Source: an uncultured Flavobacteriales bacterium
GTDB lineage: Bacteria > Bacteroidota > Bacteroidia > Flavobacteriales_G > Salibacteraceae
NCBI GenBank assembly: GCA_937899835.1
Contig: CALCCE010000150.1
Coordinates: 1-64,000 of the forward strand
DNA length: 64,000 nucleotides
Direction: 5' to 3'
Under the pieces are notes generated by a model that worked only from the letters and a program-made list of their open reading frames with translations, made no database searches and had not been told where the DNA came from. Positions 1 through 8,602 of this stretch are shown here, piece after piece (position 1 is the first letter of the stretch; every line of letters begins with the position of its first letter). The position numbers and the translations under genes are program-made.

Positions 1-632
1 CCAAGGACTGCAACGCCAAGGCGTGTGACCTGCTGCTTGTACTGCCGGGCGAACCGAACCACACCCGCAAAGCCATTAACGAGCTCCGGCTCCACATGGG
101 CACCGAACTCGGGTTGCGCAACCCCGATCAGTTTGCTCCCTTGTGGGTGGTGGACTTTCCGCTGTTGGAGTGGGACGAAGAGCACGAGCGTTTTCACGCC
201 ATGCACCACCCCTTCACCTCGCCCAAGCAAGAAGACCTTCATCTGATGGATACCGATCCTGGAAAGGTACGCGCCAATGCCTACGATATGGTGATCAATG
301 GGGTAGAGCTGGGTGGAGGCTCCATCCGGATCCACGACCGGGAGTTACAAAACCGTATGTTTACTCTTTTGGGTTTCAGTGAGGAAGAAGCGCAATCGCA
401 ATTTGGCTTCTTGTTGAATGCCTTTGAATATGGAGCACCGCCACACGGTGGTTTAGCCTTTGGCTTCGACCGATTGGTCGCCCTGTTGGGCGGCTCTGAA
501 TCCATCCGGGATTACATTGCCTTCCCCAAAAACAATGCGGGCCGCGATACCATGATTGAGGCGCCATCGCCCATAGCCGAGGCGCAATTGGAAGAACTGT
601 CGCTCGACCTTCGGGAAGTTCCTGAAAGCTAA
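1..632 (+). CDS. aspS: Aspartate--tRNA ligase, C-terminal part
   Basis: This is the last 209 or so codons of a bacterial-type aspartyl-tRNA synthetase, which charges tRNA-Asp in the cytoplasm. The reading frame is open at the left edge (first full codon at base 3). The first 30 residues ([15 protein letters not shown] and following) look like the end of the GAD domain inserted in bacterial enzymes. The class II catalytic core follows with HHPFTSP, the conserved GGGSIRIHD segment, and motif 3 in [15 protein letters not shown], then the usual C-terminal stretch [17 protein letters not shown]. Nothing looks broken. The gene's start lies outside the window. Confidence 0.97.
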   Translation, partial: KDCNAKACDLLLVLPGEPNHTRKAINELRLHMGTELGLRNPDQFAPLWVVDFPLLEWDEEHERFHAMHHPFTSPKQEDLHLMDTDPGKVRANAYDMVINGVELGGGSIRIHDRELQNRMFTLLGFSEEEAQSQFGFLLNAFEYGAPPHGGLAFGFDRLVALLGGSESIRDYIAFPKNNAGRDTMIEAPSPIAEAQLEELSLDLREVPES

Positions 633-691
633 GCCGACTACAATCATTGGATTTTGGTTAGCTTTAGGCCGATCATTCCAAGCTCCAACCC

Positions 692-2578
692 ATGCGGAAC
701 GGGATTCCCCCGAATCGGCAGCCATCCTCCTTCAGGCGATTCAGTACCCAACTTTGGGAGCTGATCCGGCTTTTGCTCAAGCCGAGAACCCACCGCTTGT
801 TGTTCAAGCGCTTTATGCGTTGGCAGCAAAAAAATCTGCGCGATCAGCAATTCATCTACCTGCTGGCCGTGGTCATCGGTTTTCTATCGGGCGTGGTAGC
901 GGCCGTACTCAAAAAGGTGGTTTCACTGGTAGAGCTGCTGCTCGCATTCATCGACAAAACGGTGGTAGACGACTACCACAATTACCTCTATTTCGCCTAT
1001 CCCCTGTTGGGCATTCTCATCACGCTATGGCTCATCAAACGGGTGGTGCGCTATGAGGTTGCTCCGGGCATTCCAAACGTTTTGTTTGCCTTGTCGAAAC
1101 GCAACGGGCGCATCCGGCGGCACAACCTCTATTCCTCTATTCTAACTTCGGCCTTTACGGTAGGGTTTGGTGGTTCAGTAGGGTTGGAAGGGCCTACGGT
1201 TGGCACCACTTCGGCGGTTGGGTCTTATTTTGGTAGCCGCTTTCGCTTGACCTATCAAACCCGCATGTTGCTCATTGGCTGTGCGGCTTCAGGTGCTTTG
1301 GCATCACTTTTCAAAGCTCCGATTGCGGCCATTGTTTTTGCGGTGGAGGTGATCATGATTGATTTGACCACCGCTTCCATGATTCCTTTGTTGATGGCCT
1401 CGGCTGCAGCGGCCCTTACCTCACAATTTTTGCTGGGGGATGCCCTGTTGCTGCATTTTCCGGTGCGGGAAGATTTTCTGTACAGCGACTTGCCTTTCTT
1501 TGCCGGTTTGGGCATTTGTTGTGGATTGCTCTCCACCTTTTTTACCAAAGCTTTTTTTCGCTTTCTCTCCTGGTTTGAAAAATTGCAACACCAGCTGGGC
1601 AGAACCATGGTAGCCGGGCTCCTGCTCGGCGGTTTGATTTTTTTGTTGCCTCCTTTGTACGGCGAGGGTTACGCTACCATTAACCTGTTGATCTCCAACC
1701 AATCAGGGGTGTTGTTGGAGAATAGTTTGTTTGCTGATTATCAAGATTCTTTTGCCGTCATCTTGCTGTTTTTGTTGGGGTTGGTGCTGCTGAAAGGGGT
1801 GGCCACCATCCTTACCATCCGGGCGGGTGGGGTAGGGGGCATTTTTGCTCCGGCCCTTTTCATGGGCAGTACCCTCGGGTTTTTCTTTGCCTCCCTGTTC
1901 CGCTATTTCGGTATCGCCAAGCTATCGGTGAGCAACTTTACTTTGGTGGGCATGGGTGGTGTGATGGCCGGCATCTTGCATGCTCCTTTAACGGCCATCT
2001 TTCTCATTGCTGAAATTACGGGAGGATATGAACTGTTCATTCCTTTGATGATCACCGCCTCGATTGCCTACATCACCGTGAGGTATACGGTGCCGCACTC
2101 CATTTACACCCTGCAGCTGGCCCGGCGGGGAGCTTTAATAACGCACGATAAAGACACCGCGGTGCTAACGCTCATGAAACTCAAAAATGAGATTGAGACC
2201 AACTTCTTGCCCATCGGGCCTTACGATTCTTTGGGCGATTTAGTGGCGATTGTAGCCCGTTCCGACCGTAATTTGTTTCCGGTGTTGGATGAGCAAAACA
2301 ACTTTTTAGGAGTGGTGCAGCTCAATGACATTCGGGAGATTATGTTCGACCGCGACCAGTATGATCAGGTTCAGGTGCACGAGCTGATGAAAGATGCCCC
2401 CGAATTCATTCAATCCAACGAAAACATGGATTCAGTGATGAAAAAATTCGAGAACAGTGGCGCCTGGAATTTACCTGTGTTGGAGGGCAGTCAATACCTG
2501 GGTTTTGTTTCTAAATCGAAGCTTTTTTCGGCCTATCGCCAGTTGTTGCGCGACTTTTATCAGGAGCCCCGCGGATAA
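692..2578 (+). CDS. CLC-family chloride channel/transporter with two C-terminal CBS domains
   Basis: This 628-residue membrane protein belongs to the CLC family, which moves chloride across the inner membrane. Selectivity motifs are present: PGIP (residues 125-128), GLEGP (164-168, with gating glutamate E166) and a GGIFAP-type segment near residue 380. The last 150 residues carry two CBS-like repeats (FPVLDEQNNFLGVV and LPVLEGSQYLGFV), common in regulated CLC proteins. At the position of the inner proton glutamate of E. coli ClC-ec1 (E203) this protein has valine (V220, in FAVEV), as in animal CLC channels, so it may be a channel rather than a proton-coupled exchanger. The start is the ATG at 692; it stands 59 bases after aspS. 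Confidence 0.93.
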   Translation: MRNGIPPNRQPSSFRRFSTQLWELIRLLLKPRTHRLLFKRFMRWQQKNLRDQQFIYLLAVVIGFLSGVVAAVLKKVVSLVELLLAFIDKTVVDDYHNYLYFAYPLLGILITLWLIKRVVRYEVAPGIPNVLFALSKRNGRIRRHNLYSSILTSAFTVGFGGSVGLEGPTVGTTSAVGSYFGSRFRLTYQTRMLLIGCAASGALASLFKAPIAAIVFAVEVIMIDLTTASMIPLLMASAAAALTSQFLLGDALLLHFPVREDFLYSDLPFFAGLGICCGLLSTFFTKAFFRFLSWFEKLQHQLGRTMVAGLLLGGLIFLLPPLYGEGYATINLLISNQSGVLLENSLFADYQDSFAVILLFLLGLVLLKGVATILTIRAGGVGGIFAPALFMGSTLGFFFASLFRYFGIAKLSVSNFTLVGMGGVMAGILHAPLTAIFLIAEITGGYELFIPLMITASIAYITVRYTVPHSIYTLQLARRGALITHDKDTAVLTLMKLKNEIETNFLPIGPYDSLGDLVAIVARSDRNLFPVLDEQNNFLGVVQLNDIREIMFDRDQYDQVQVHELMKDAPEFIQSNENMDSVMKKFENSGAWNLPVLEGSQYLGFVSKSKLFSAYRQLLRDFYQEPRG

Positions 2579-2622
2579 GCGGGTGGCAATCCGTATCTTT
2601 TTGTTCCCAAATCGCCCTGGCC

Positions 2623-2952
2623 ATGATCAAATGGAATGATTTCATCAAGGTGGAAATTCGGGTAGGTACCGTATTAGAGGTCCTTGAATTTCCAGAAGCC
2701 CACAACCCTTCCTACAAACTGAAAGTTGATTTTGGTTCCCATGGAATCCTAAAGTCGAGTGCACAAATCACCCGATTGTACGCCTTAGACGAGTTGGTAG
2801 GTCAACAGGTATTGGGCGTCATCAACCTGCCCGAAAAGCAAATTGGACCCTTCATGTCAGAGTGCCTGATTTTGGGCATAGCAACCGAACCCGGTGAAGT
2901 AATTTTACTTCAGCCAGAGCGCAAAGCACCCAACGGTTACCGGGTGAGCTGA
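2623..2952 (+). CDS. CsaA/Trbp111-like tRNA-binding protein
   Basis: This 109-residue protein is a stand-alone OB-fold tRNA-binding domain of the kind found in CsaA, Trbp111 and the C-terminus of methionyl-tRNA synthetase. The family signature is clear: VEIRVGTVLEV near the start, a central LKVDFG strand, SSAQITRLY, and VLGVINLPEKQIGPFMSE followed by VILLQPER. CsaA has been described as a secretion-related chaperone in Bacillus, but the fold binds tRNA, and the cellular role here is not settled by the sequence. It follows the CLC gene by 44 bases on the same strand and converges with hppD, 19 bases away. Confidence 0.92.
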   Translation: MIKWNDFIKVEIRVGTVLEVLEFPEAHNPSYKLKVDFGSHGILKSSAQITRLYALDELVGQQVLGVINLPEKQIGPFMSECLILGIATEPGEVILLQPERKAPNGYRVS

Positions 2953-2971
2953 TCGAAAAAAATGCTGCTGT

Positions 2972-4111
2972 TTAGAGTGTTCCCCGGCTTTCCTGCTCCC
3001 GCTCGATGGCTTCAAACAAGGCTTTGAAATTTCCTTTTCCGAAGGACTGAGCGCCTTTGCGCTGAATGATTTCAAAAAACATCGTAGGCCGATCCACTAC
3101 TGGTTTGGTAAAAATCTGCAACAGGTATCCTTCTTCATCCCGGTCGATGAGGATACCGAGTTTTTGCAACGGAGCCAGGTCTTCGTCAATTTCTCCTACC
3201 CGGTCGAGCACATCACTGTAATATTCGTCGGGAACGTACAAAAATTCTACTCCACGGGCTTGGAGGGCCGTCACCGTTTCAATGATATTGTCGGTAGCAA
3301 TGGCCATGTGTTGCACTCCGGCACCACCGTAGAAGTCGATGTATTCTTCAATTTGGGACTTCTTACGGCCTTCTGCCGGCTCGTTGATCGGAAATTTGAT
3401 CCGGCCATTGCCATTGCTCATCACCTTGCTCATCAAAGCGGTGAATTCGGTGGAAATGTCCTTGTCGTCAAACGAGATCAATTGCGCGAAGCCCATCACC
3501 CGGGCGTAAAAGTCTACCCAGGTGTTCATTTCTCCCCAGCCTACATTGCCCACCATGTGATCTACATAGCGCAGGCCAACCGGACTGGGGTTGTAGTGAC
3601 TTTCCCACTTTTTAAAACCTGGAAGAAAGGGTCCGTTGTAATTTTTGCGTTCCACAAAAATGTGCACTGTTTCCCCATAGGTATGAATGCCCGAGCGGAT
3701 AACGAAGCCGTTTTCATCCTCTTCACGGGTAGGCTCCATAAAGGGTTTGGCGCCCCGTTTTACCGTTTCTTCAAACGATTTGGTGGCATCGTCTACCCAA
3801 AGTGCTACTACTTTAACGCCGTCACCGTGGTTTTGCAAATGTTCGTTGATCGGGTCGTCCTTCGTAAGTGGAGTAGTGAGCACCAAGCGAATTTTATCTT
3901 GCATCAACACGTACGAAACCCGGTCTTTCATGCCGGTTTCTAAACCAGCGTAGGCTTGCGATTGAAAGCCGAATGCGGTTTTGTAGTAGTGAGCGGATTG
4001 CTTGGCATTGCCCACGTAGAGCTCTACGTAGTCGGTGCCGTTCAATGGGAGAAAATCTTCTGCTTCAGGAATGATCTTTTCTAAGGTAGATCCAATGTCT
4101 TTAGTCTCCAT
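2972..4111 (-). CDS. hppD: 4-hydroxyphenylpyruvate dioxygenase
   Basis: This enzyme converts 4-hydroxyphenylpyruvate to homogentisate in tyrosine catabolism, using a non-heme iron. The 379-residue protein has two vicinal-oxygen-chelate halves. Iron ligands can be placed at the His in VDHMVGNV, the His in GVQHMAIAT and the Glu in MFFEIIQRKG. The C-terminus (GKGNFKALFEAIEREQE) is the conserved closing helix of the family. I start at the ATG at 4111 (METKDIG), because the longer reading frame to 4195 runs into the end of hmgA and adds residues not seen in the family. It lies 68 bases downstream of hmgA, so the two steps are probably cotranscribed. Confidence 0.96.
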   Translation of the reverse strand: METKDIGSTLEKIIPEAEDFLPLNGTDYVELYVGNAKQSAHYYKTAFGFQSQAYAGLETGMKDRVSYVLMQDKIRLVLTTPLTKDDPINEHLQNHGDGVKVVALWVDDATKSFEETVKRGAKPFMEPTREEDENGFVIRSGIHTYGETVHIFVERKNYNGPFLPGFKKWESHYNPSPVGLRYVDHMVGNVGWGEMNTWVDFYARVMGFAQLISFDDKDISTEFTALMSKVMSNGNGRIKFPINEPAEGRKKSQIEEYIDFYGGAGVQHMAIATDNIIETVTALQARGVEFLYVPDEYYSDVLDRVGEIDEDLAPLQKLGILIDRDEEGYLLQIFTKPVVDRPTMFFEIIQRKGAQSFGKGNFKALFEAIEREQESRGTL

Positions 4112-4179
4112 ACTCTTGCTACTTTGGGATGAATCGTTGCTATCGTCAATTAAAAGTAAAAAAATTGTTGGAGCAACCT

Positions 4180-5340
4180 TTAGTGCTCCAACCAAGAAAG
4201 GTGATAGCCACCGCCATCAATTTCCAAGGCTTGCCTGGTTACTTTCAGTGGCTTAAAGGTATCCACCATCACGGCTAATTCGTCGGTTTTCACCTTGCCC
4301 AAGCTGCGCTCCATGGCACCGGGATGCGGTCCATGTGGAATTCCGCCCGGATGGAGGGTGATCTGACCGGCTTCAATGTCGTTTCGGCTCATGAAATCCC
4401 CATCTACATAATAAAGCACTTCATCGGAGTCGATGTTGCTGTGGTTGTAGGGTGCCGGAATGGATTCGGGGTGGTAGTCGTAGAGGCGTGGGCAAAAAGA
4501 GCACACCACATAATTTCTTGCGGCAAAGGTTTGGTGTACCGGTGGTGGCTGGTGTACCCGCCCGGTGATGGGTTCAAAATCGTGAATCGAAAAAGCGTAA
4601 GGATAGTTGTATCCATCCCAGCCCACCACATCGAAAGGATGGGTAGCGTAGGTAAAAGGATGCAACTGGTTTTCTTTCTTGATCTTCAATAAAAAGTCGC
4701 CGGTTTCATCGTGGGTTTCCAGGTCCGCTGGCCGGCGAAAATCTCTTTCGCAAAAAGGAGAGTGCTCCAACAACTGCCCGAAATGATTGCGGTAGCGCTT
4801 GGGCGTATAGATGGGGCTGAAAGAATCCAGGATCAACAAGCGGTTGTCCTCCGAATCAAACTCCATTTGATAAATCATTCCGCGTGGAATGATCAGGTAA
4901 TCACCGTAGCTGAATTTAAGGTTGCCCAACATGGTGCGCAAGGTGCCGGTTCCGCGGTGAACGAAAATCAATTCATCAGCATCGGCATTCTTGTAGAAAT
5001 AATCCGTCATCGAGTGACGAGGTGCGGCCAGCGATAAGTGCACATCATTGTTCACTAACATCGGAATACGGCTTTCCAGATAATCGTCCTTGGCAGGAAC
5101 TCGAAAACCTTTGAAGCGGTAGGGCTTGATGTTTTTTTCAATCGCAACTTCCGGAGCTACACTCACCGACTCTCCAATGTGCTTCACCTGGGTAGGACGG
5201 TGCAAGTGGTAAAGCAACGACGACATTCCATCAAAGCCTTCGGTTCCAAAAAGCTGCTCGTAATGGTGGCTCCCATCGGGCTTCCGAAAAGTGGTGTGCC
5301 GTTTGTGTGGCACCTTGCCCAATTGATGATAGTGTGGCAT
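4180..5340 (-). CDS. hmgA: Homogentisate 1,2-dioxygenase
   Basis: This enzyme opens the ring of homogentisate, the product of the neighbouring hppD gene, to give maleylacetoacetate. The 386-residue protein has the family's bicupin layout. Visible marks are HTTFRKPDGSHHYEQLFG near the N-terminus, the cupin segment IFVHRGTGTLRTMLG, the middle VVGWDGYNYPYAFSIHDFEP, and the iron-binding region with LHPGGIPHGPHPGAMERS. Bacteroidota enzymes are often shorter than the 430-residue form, and this one fits that. It lies 33 bases after trhO. The next pathway gene, fumarylacetoacetase, is not in the window. Confidence 0.95.
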   Translation of the reverse strand: MPHYHQLGKVPHKRHTTFRKPDGSHHYEQLFGTEGFDGMSSLLYHLHRPTQVKHIGESVSVAPEVAIEKNIKPYRFKGFRVPAKDDYLESRIPMLVNNDVHLSLAAPRHSMTDYFYKNADADELIFVHRGTGTLRTMLGNLKFSYGDYLIIPRGMIYQMEFDSEDNRLLILDSFSPIYTPKRYRNHFGQLLEHSPFCERDFRRPADLETHDETGDFLLKIKKENQLHPFTYATHPFDVVGWDGYNYPYAFSIHDFEPITGRVHQPPPVHQTFAARNYVVCSFCPRLYDYHPESIPAPYNHSNIDSDEVLYYVDGDFMSRNDIEAGQITLHPGGIPHGPHPGAMERSLGKVKTDELAVMVDTFKPLKVTRQALEIDGGGYHLSWLEH

Positions 5341-5373
5341 ATCCTGGCCTTTTTTCCTGGTTAAGCAACGAAA

Positions 5374-6420
5374 TTAAGCAATTTCATTCCGCTTATGACT
5401 CACTTCGTTCAGTCTTCCTTTGCGATAAGGGCGGCCTTTGAACACCTCGGAAAAAAATTGCCGAAAGGGAATCTTTTCGGCTTCAGGAAGCCGATTGTAG
5501 TCCCGACATTCATTCGAACAGCACCCTTCGTATTTTTTTGCACAAGCAGGGCACTGAATAAAAAGCTGGTGGCAGTCGTTGTTGGCACAGTTGGTATGGT
5601 GGTCGCTCTTTTCATCACATTGGTGACAGGTACTGATCACATCATCTGTGATGCGTTCGCCCAAACGGTCGTCGAACACAAAGTTTTTTCCAATGAATTT
5701 GGATTCGAGCCCTTTTTCTTCTACTTGCTTCGCGTAGTCGATGATGCCACCTCTCAGCTGGTTCACATCTTTAAAGCCCTGGTGTTTTAAAAAAGCACTG
5801 GCTTTTTCGCAACGGATACCTCCAGTGCAATAGAGCAATACCTTGTTTTCCTTTTTGCCCTCCAACATGTTGAGCACTTTGGGCAACTCTTCGCGGAAAG
5901 TGTCCACATCAGGTAGCAAGGCCCCTTCAAAATGTCCTACTTCGCTCTCGTAGTGGTTGCGCATATCTACTACAACCGTATCCGGCTGGTTCATGGCTTG
6001 GTTAAAAGCAGAGGCATCCAAATGATTTCCTGTGTTGGTCACATCAAAAGAAGCATCGTCTAATCCGTCGGCTACTAACTTTTCGCGCACCTTAATTTTT
6101 AATTTCAGAAACGAATCCTTGCGGTCTTCGCGGGCAAAGCGATAGGTCATGTTTTCAAAGGCGGACATGGATTCCCAATAGGCAGCAAAGGCTTCCCAAT
6201 GAGGAGCAGGCACATTTACTTGTGCATTGATGCCTTCAGAAGCCAGGTAGATGCGGCCTAAAACCGACCACTCCTGTAATTGAGCATACATCGTATCCCG
6301 AAGTGTAGTTAGCTCGGTTAAATGAGCATACCTGTAAAAGGAGACAGTGTGTCGTTCGAATTTTTCCTCTGCCAATTTTTGGCGAAGGGTATCGCGGTCG
6401 TAAATGTTGTGTAGCGCCAT
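5374..6420 (-). CDS. trhO: tRNA uridine(34) hydroxylase (rhodanese family)
   Basis: TrhO makes 5-hydroxyuridine at tRNA position 34 with molecular oxygen. The 348-residue protein has an N-terminal acylphosphatase-like part (VLGRIYLASEGINAQ), then a rhodanese domain with the loop CTGGIRCEKA and catalytic C198, then a Cys-rich C-terminal tail (CHQC, CPAC, CCSNEC) that probably binds zinc. I chose the ATG at 6420 (MALHN). A longer frame would start at 6441, but that lies inside a TATCTTTG -7 box at 6439-6446, so the shorter start is better supported. It leads the run trhO-hmgA-hppD. Confidence 0.94.
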   Translation of the reverse strand: MALHNIYDRDTLRQKLAEEKFERHTVSFYRYAHLTELTTLRDTMYAQLQEWSVLGRIYLASEGINAQVNVPAPHWEAFAAYWESMSAFENMTYRFAREDRKDSFLKLKIKVREKLVADGLDDASFDVTNTGNHLDASAFNQAMNQPDTVVVDMRNHYESEVGHFEGALLPDVDTFREELPKVLNMLEGKKENKVLLYCTGGIRCEKASAFLKHQGFKDVNQLRGGIIDYAKQVEEKGLESKFIGKNFVFDDRLGERITDDVISTCHQCDEKSDHHTNCANNDCHQLFIQCPACAKKYEGCCSNECRDYNRLPEAEKIPFRQFFSEVFKGRPYRKGRLNEVSHKRNEIA

Positions 6421-6438
6421 GTCGGATTCGATAGTTTG

Positions 6439-6446
6439 CAAAGATA
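6439..6446 (-). promoter_or_regulatory. Bacteroidota -7 promoter box upstream of trhO
   Basis: On the minus strand this reads TATCTTTG followed by C, an exact match to TAnnTTTG. It lies 18 bases before the trhO ATG. I find no clear -33 element at the usual spacing, so only the -7 box is supported. Confidence 0.55.
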
Positions 6447-6523
6447 CAACTTTTGCCTAAAAACGTGCCTTTCAGGCAATTGGGGCTAATTTTGATCCAG
6501 TAAACCCAACTGCTTTTTTTTGA

Positions 6524-6531
6524 TAAATTTG
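6524..6531 (+). promoter_or_regulatory. Bacteroidota -7 promoter box upstream of the threonine dehydrogenase
   Basis: TAAATTTG followed by CC, an exact TAnnTTTG match, 20 bases before the ATG at 6552. No convincing -33 box is visible at 17-23 bases upstream. Confidence 0.5.
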
Positions 6532-6551
6532 CCGCATTCACAAGATACTTT

Positions 6552-7493
6552 ATGGATCAAAAAGATCGCATTCTCGTTATAGGAGCCCTCGGCCAGGTAG
6601 GACAGGAACTGGTAGAGACATTACGGCTCAGGTACGGCACAGAACGAGTGATTGGCTCTGACATACGTCTACCCGAAAACCCTCCTGAATTGTTTGAGGC
6701 AGTTGACGTACTGGATACCGAGCGATTATTGGCGATCGTTCGCAAATACAACATCCGGTACATATATCACCTGGCTGCACTTTTATCGGCCACGGCCGAA
6801 CAAAAAATCAAAGGCGGCTGGCGGCTCAACATGCAAGGGTTGTTCAACGTACTCGACCTGGCGGTGGAAGGGCACATCGATAAAATCTTTTGGCCGAGTT
6901 CCATTGCTGTTTTTGGACCTTCCACCCCAAGAGTGGACACCCCCCAAACTACGGTAATGGATCCCAATACGGTGTACGGCATCAGCAAGTTGGCCGGTGA
7001 ACGGTGGTGCGACTATTACCATGCTCGCTTTGGAGTAGACGTCCGGAGTATCCGCTACCCTGGGCTAATTGGCTACAAATCACTCCCTGGTGGCGGCACT
7101 ACCGATTATGCGGTGGATATCTTTCATGCTGCTTTACAGCAAGGTAGCTATACCTCCTTTCTGGGACCAGATACCCGCTTGCCGATGATGTACATGCCCG
7201 ATGCCATTAAGGCCACCATTGGCATCATGGATGCAGAAGCGGCCTCCGTAAAAATTCGGTCGAGCTACAACATTGCCAGTATGAGTTTTACGCCGGCAGA
7301 AATTGGAGCAGAAATTGGCCAACATGTGCCTGGCTTTCAACTCGATTATGCACCTGATCACCGGCAGGCTATTGCCGATAGCTGGCCTCAGAGCATCGTA
7401 GACCAAGATGCAAGAGCCGATTGGGGTTGGCAGGAATCGTATGATTTGGCTAAGATGACGGCAGACATGCTCCTAAATTTGAAAAAACAGTAA
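6552..7493 (+). CDS. SDR-type L-threonine 3-dehydrogenase
   Basis: This 313-residue protein is an extended short-chain dehydrogenase of the UDP-galactose epimerase-like group that oxidises L-threonine to 2-amino-3-ketobutyrate with NAD. The NAD-binding motif is G11-A-L-G14-Q-V-G17, and the catalytic pair is Y142 and K146 in VYGISK. Family-specific stretches include RSIRYPGLIGYKSLPGGGTTDYAVDIF and MMYMPDAIKATI, which I recall from the Flavobacterium and Cupriavidus enzymes. The product is unstable and needs 2-amino-3-ketobutyrate CoA ligase; that gene (kbl) is at about 39 kb in this window. A general NAD-dependent epimerase is the alternative, but the substrate-loop match makes it less likely. 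Confidence 0.88.
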   Translation: MDQKDRILVIGALGQVGQELVETLRLRYGTERVIGSDIRLPENPPELFEAVDVLDTERLLAIVRKYNIRYIYHLAALLSATAEQKIKGGWRLNMQGLFNVLDLAVEGHIDKIFWPSSIAVFGPSTPRVDTPQTTVMDPNTVYGISKLAGERWCDYYHARFGVDVRSIRYPGLIGYKSLPGGGTTDYAVDIFHAALQQGSYTSFLGPDTRLPMMYMPDAIKATIGIMDAEAASVKIRSSYNIASMSFTPAEIGAEIGQHVPGFQLDYAPDHRQAIADSWPQSIVDQDARADWGWQESYDLAKMTADMLLNLKKQ

Positions 7494-7621
7494 TATTTTT
7501 GGACACTTACCTACAGTGAAGGAGAAACTTTTTGGTGATAATTTGCGTAGAGTGACATACTGTAAAATTCACGCCCAATTGGGGCTGCGGTTTTGTTAAG
7601 ATTTACAACCATATTCCCGGA

Positions 7622-8530
7622 ATGAAGCAGTTTTTTTCCATTTTGTTGTTTGGCCTCTTGCTTGCGGTCTTTCTCCCTGCGCCTGCGTTGGCTGTGCAAA
7701 CTTCATCCTTACTTGAAAGTGATACCATTAATCAGGTGGATGCCAACAACCTGAAGCAGGGTTACTGGATTTACATCGGAAGCATGAAAACCCTACCCGG
7801 TTACGCTCCTGATCAGAAGGTGGAGGAAGGACCTTATAAAGATAACCGCAAATCAGGCCGGTGGATCAAGTACTTTCCCAACACCCAAGTTGAAACCGAA
7901 ATCACTTTTACAAACAACCGTCCGACCGGACCTTATAAAGTATATTATGAGAACGGTCAGTTGATGGAGGAAGGCTTTTGGAAGAACAATCGGAACATTG
8001 GAACTTTCAAGCGTTTTTATGAAAACGGTGAAAAGCACCAGGAGTTCAATTTCAACGAAACCGGCAAGCGAGAAGGAACCCAACGTTACTTTCACGAAAA
8101 TGGGCAGTTGATGATTGAAGGAGATTGGACCTCCGGAAAAGAGTCGGGAGAATTGAAAGAGTATTACGCCAATGGCGAATTGCGTTCCATCAAATACTTC
8201 AACGAAGGTTCGATGGATGAGGCCAAAACGCAAAACTTTGAGCCTCAACAACCCATCGTTGAAAAACCGCTCGAAGAGGAAGAGCCTCCCAAAGAGGCTC
8301 CTCAAGTAGCTTCTTCGGAGAAGAAAAACATTGGGTATTTCAATGGAGAAGGTTTCCACACCCTCTACAACCGCAACAAACAAATCTCCCAAAAAGGCTT
8401 TTTCAAAAAAGGTCGTTTGATGGATGGCAAATGGTACCGTTACAACAGTGACGGAATCCTTGAAGCCATTGAGATTTATAAGGGTGGAAAATATGTGGGC
8501 AACGGAGTTATCGAAGAAGATGACCGTTAA
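7622..8530 (+). CDS. Exported MORN/YwqK-type repeat protein
   Basis: This 302-residue protein starts with a signal peptide (hydrophobic residues 4-24, ending PAPALA). The rest is made of short repeats of the type YYENGQLMEEGFWKNN and FHENGQLMIEGDW, about 22-24 residues each, as in the YwqK family of MORN-like proteins. An acidic Pro/Glu-rich linker (VEKPLEEEEPPKEAPQ, near residue 220) separates two repeat blocks, the second being YNRNKQISQKGFFKKG and YRYNSDGILEAIEIYKGG. The YwqK family is labelled antitoxin in some databases, but nothing around this gene suggests a toxin, so I do not assign that role. It probably acts at or outside the inner membrane. Confidence 0.75.
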   Translation: MKQFFSILLFGLLLAVFLPAPALAVQTSSLLESDTINQVDANNLKQGYWIYIGSMKTLPGYAPDQKVEEGPYKDNRKSGRWIKYFPNTQVETEITFTNNRPTGPYKVYYENGQLMEEGFWKNNRNIGTFKRFYENGEKHQEFNFNETGKREGTQRYFHENGQLMIEGDWTSGKESGELKEYYANGELRSIKYFNEGSMDEAKTQNFEPQQPIVEKPLEEEEPPKEAPQVASSEKKNIGYFNGEGFHTLYNRNKQISQKGFFKKGRLMDGKWYRYNSDGILEAIEIYKGGKYVGNGVIEEDDR

Positions 8531-8576
8531 GGTCTGAAAGGCCCTGTTTTCTCCCTTCCGCTTAGCGTTACTTTTC

Positions 8577-8584
8577 TATCTTTG
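8577..8584 (+). promoter_or_regulatory. Bacteroidota -7 promoter box upstream of cysS
   Basis: TATCTTTG, an exact TAnnTTTG match, 18 bases before the ATG at 8603. It overlaps the alternative TTG start at 8582, which argues for the ATG. Confidence 0.5.
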
Positions 8585-8602
8585 GCTTTCCATTATTCGC
8601 CC

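Noticed and set aside
3164-3943. A 259-codon plus-strand frame
   Set aside because: It lies wholly antisense to hppD and has no family features; it is a shadow of that gene.
7622-8530. Toxin-antitoxin system suggested by the YwqK antitoxin label
   Set aside because: The protein is exported, made of MORN-like repeats, and has no small toxin gene next to it.
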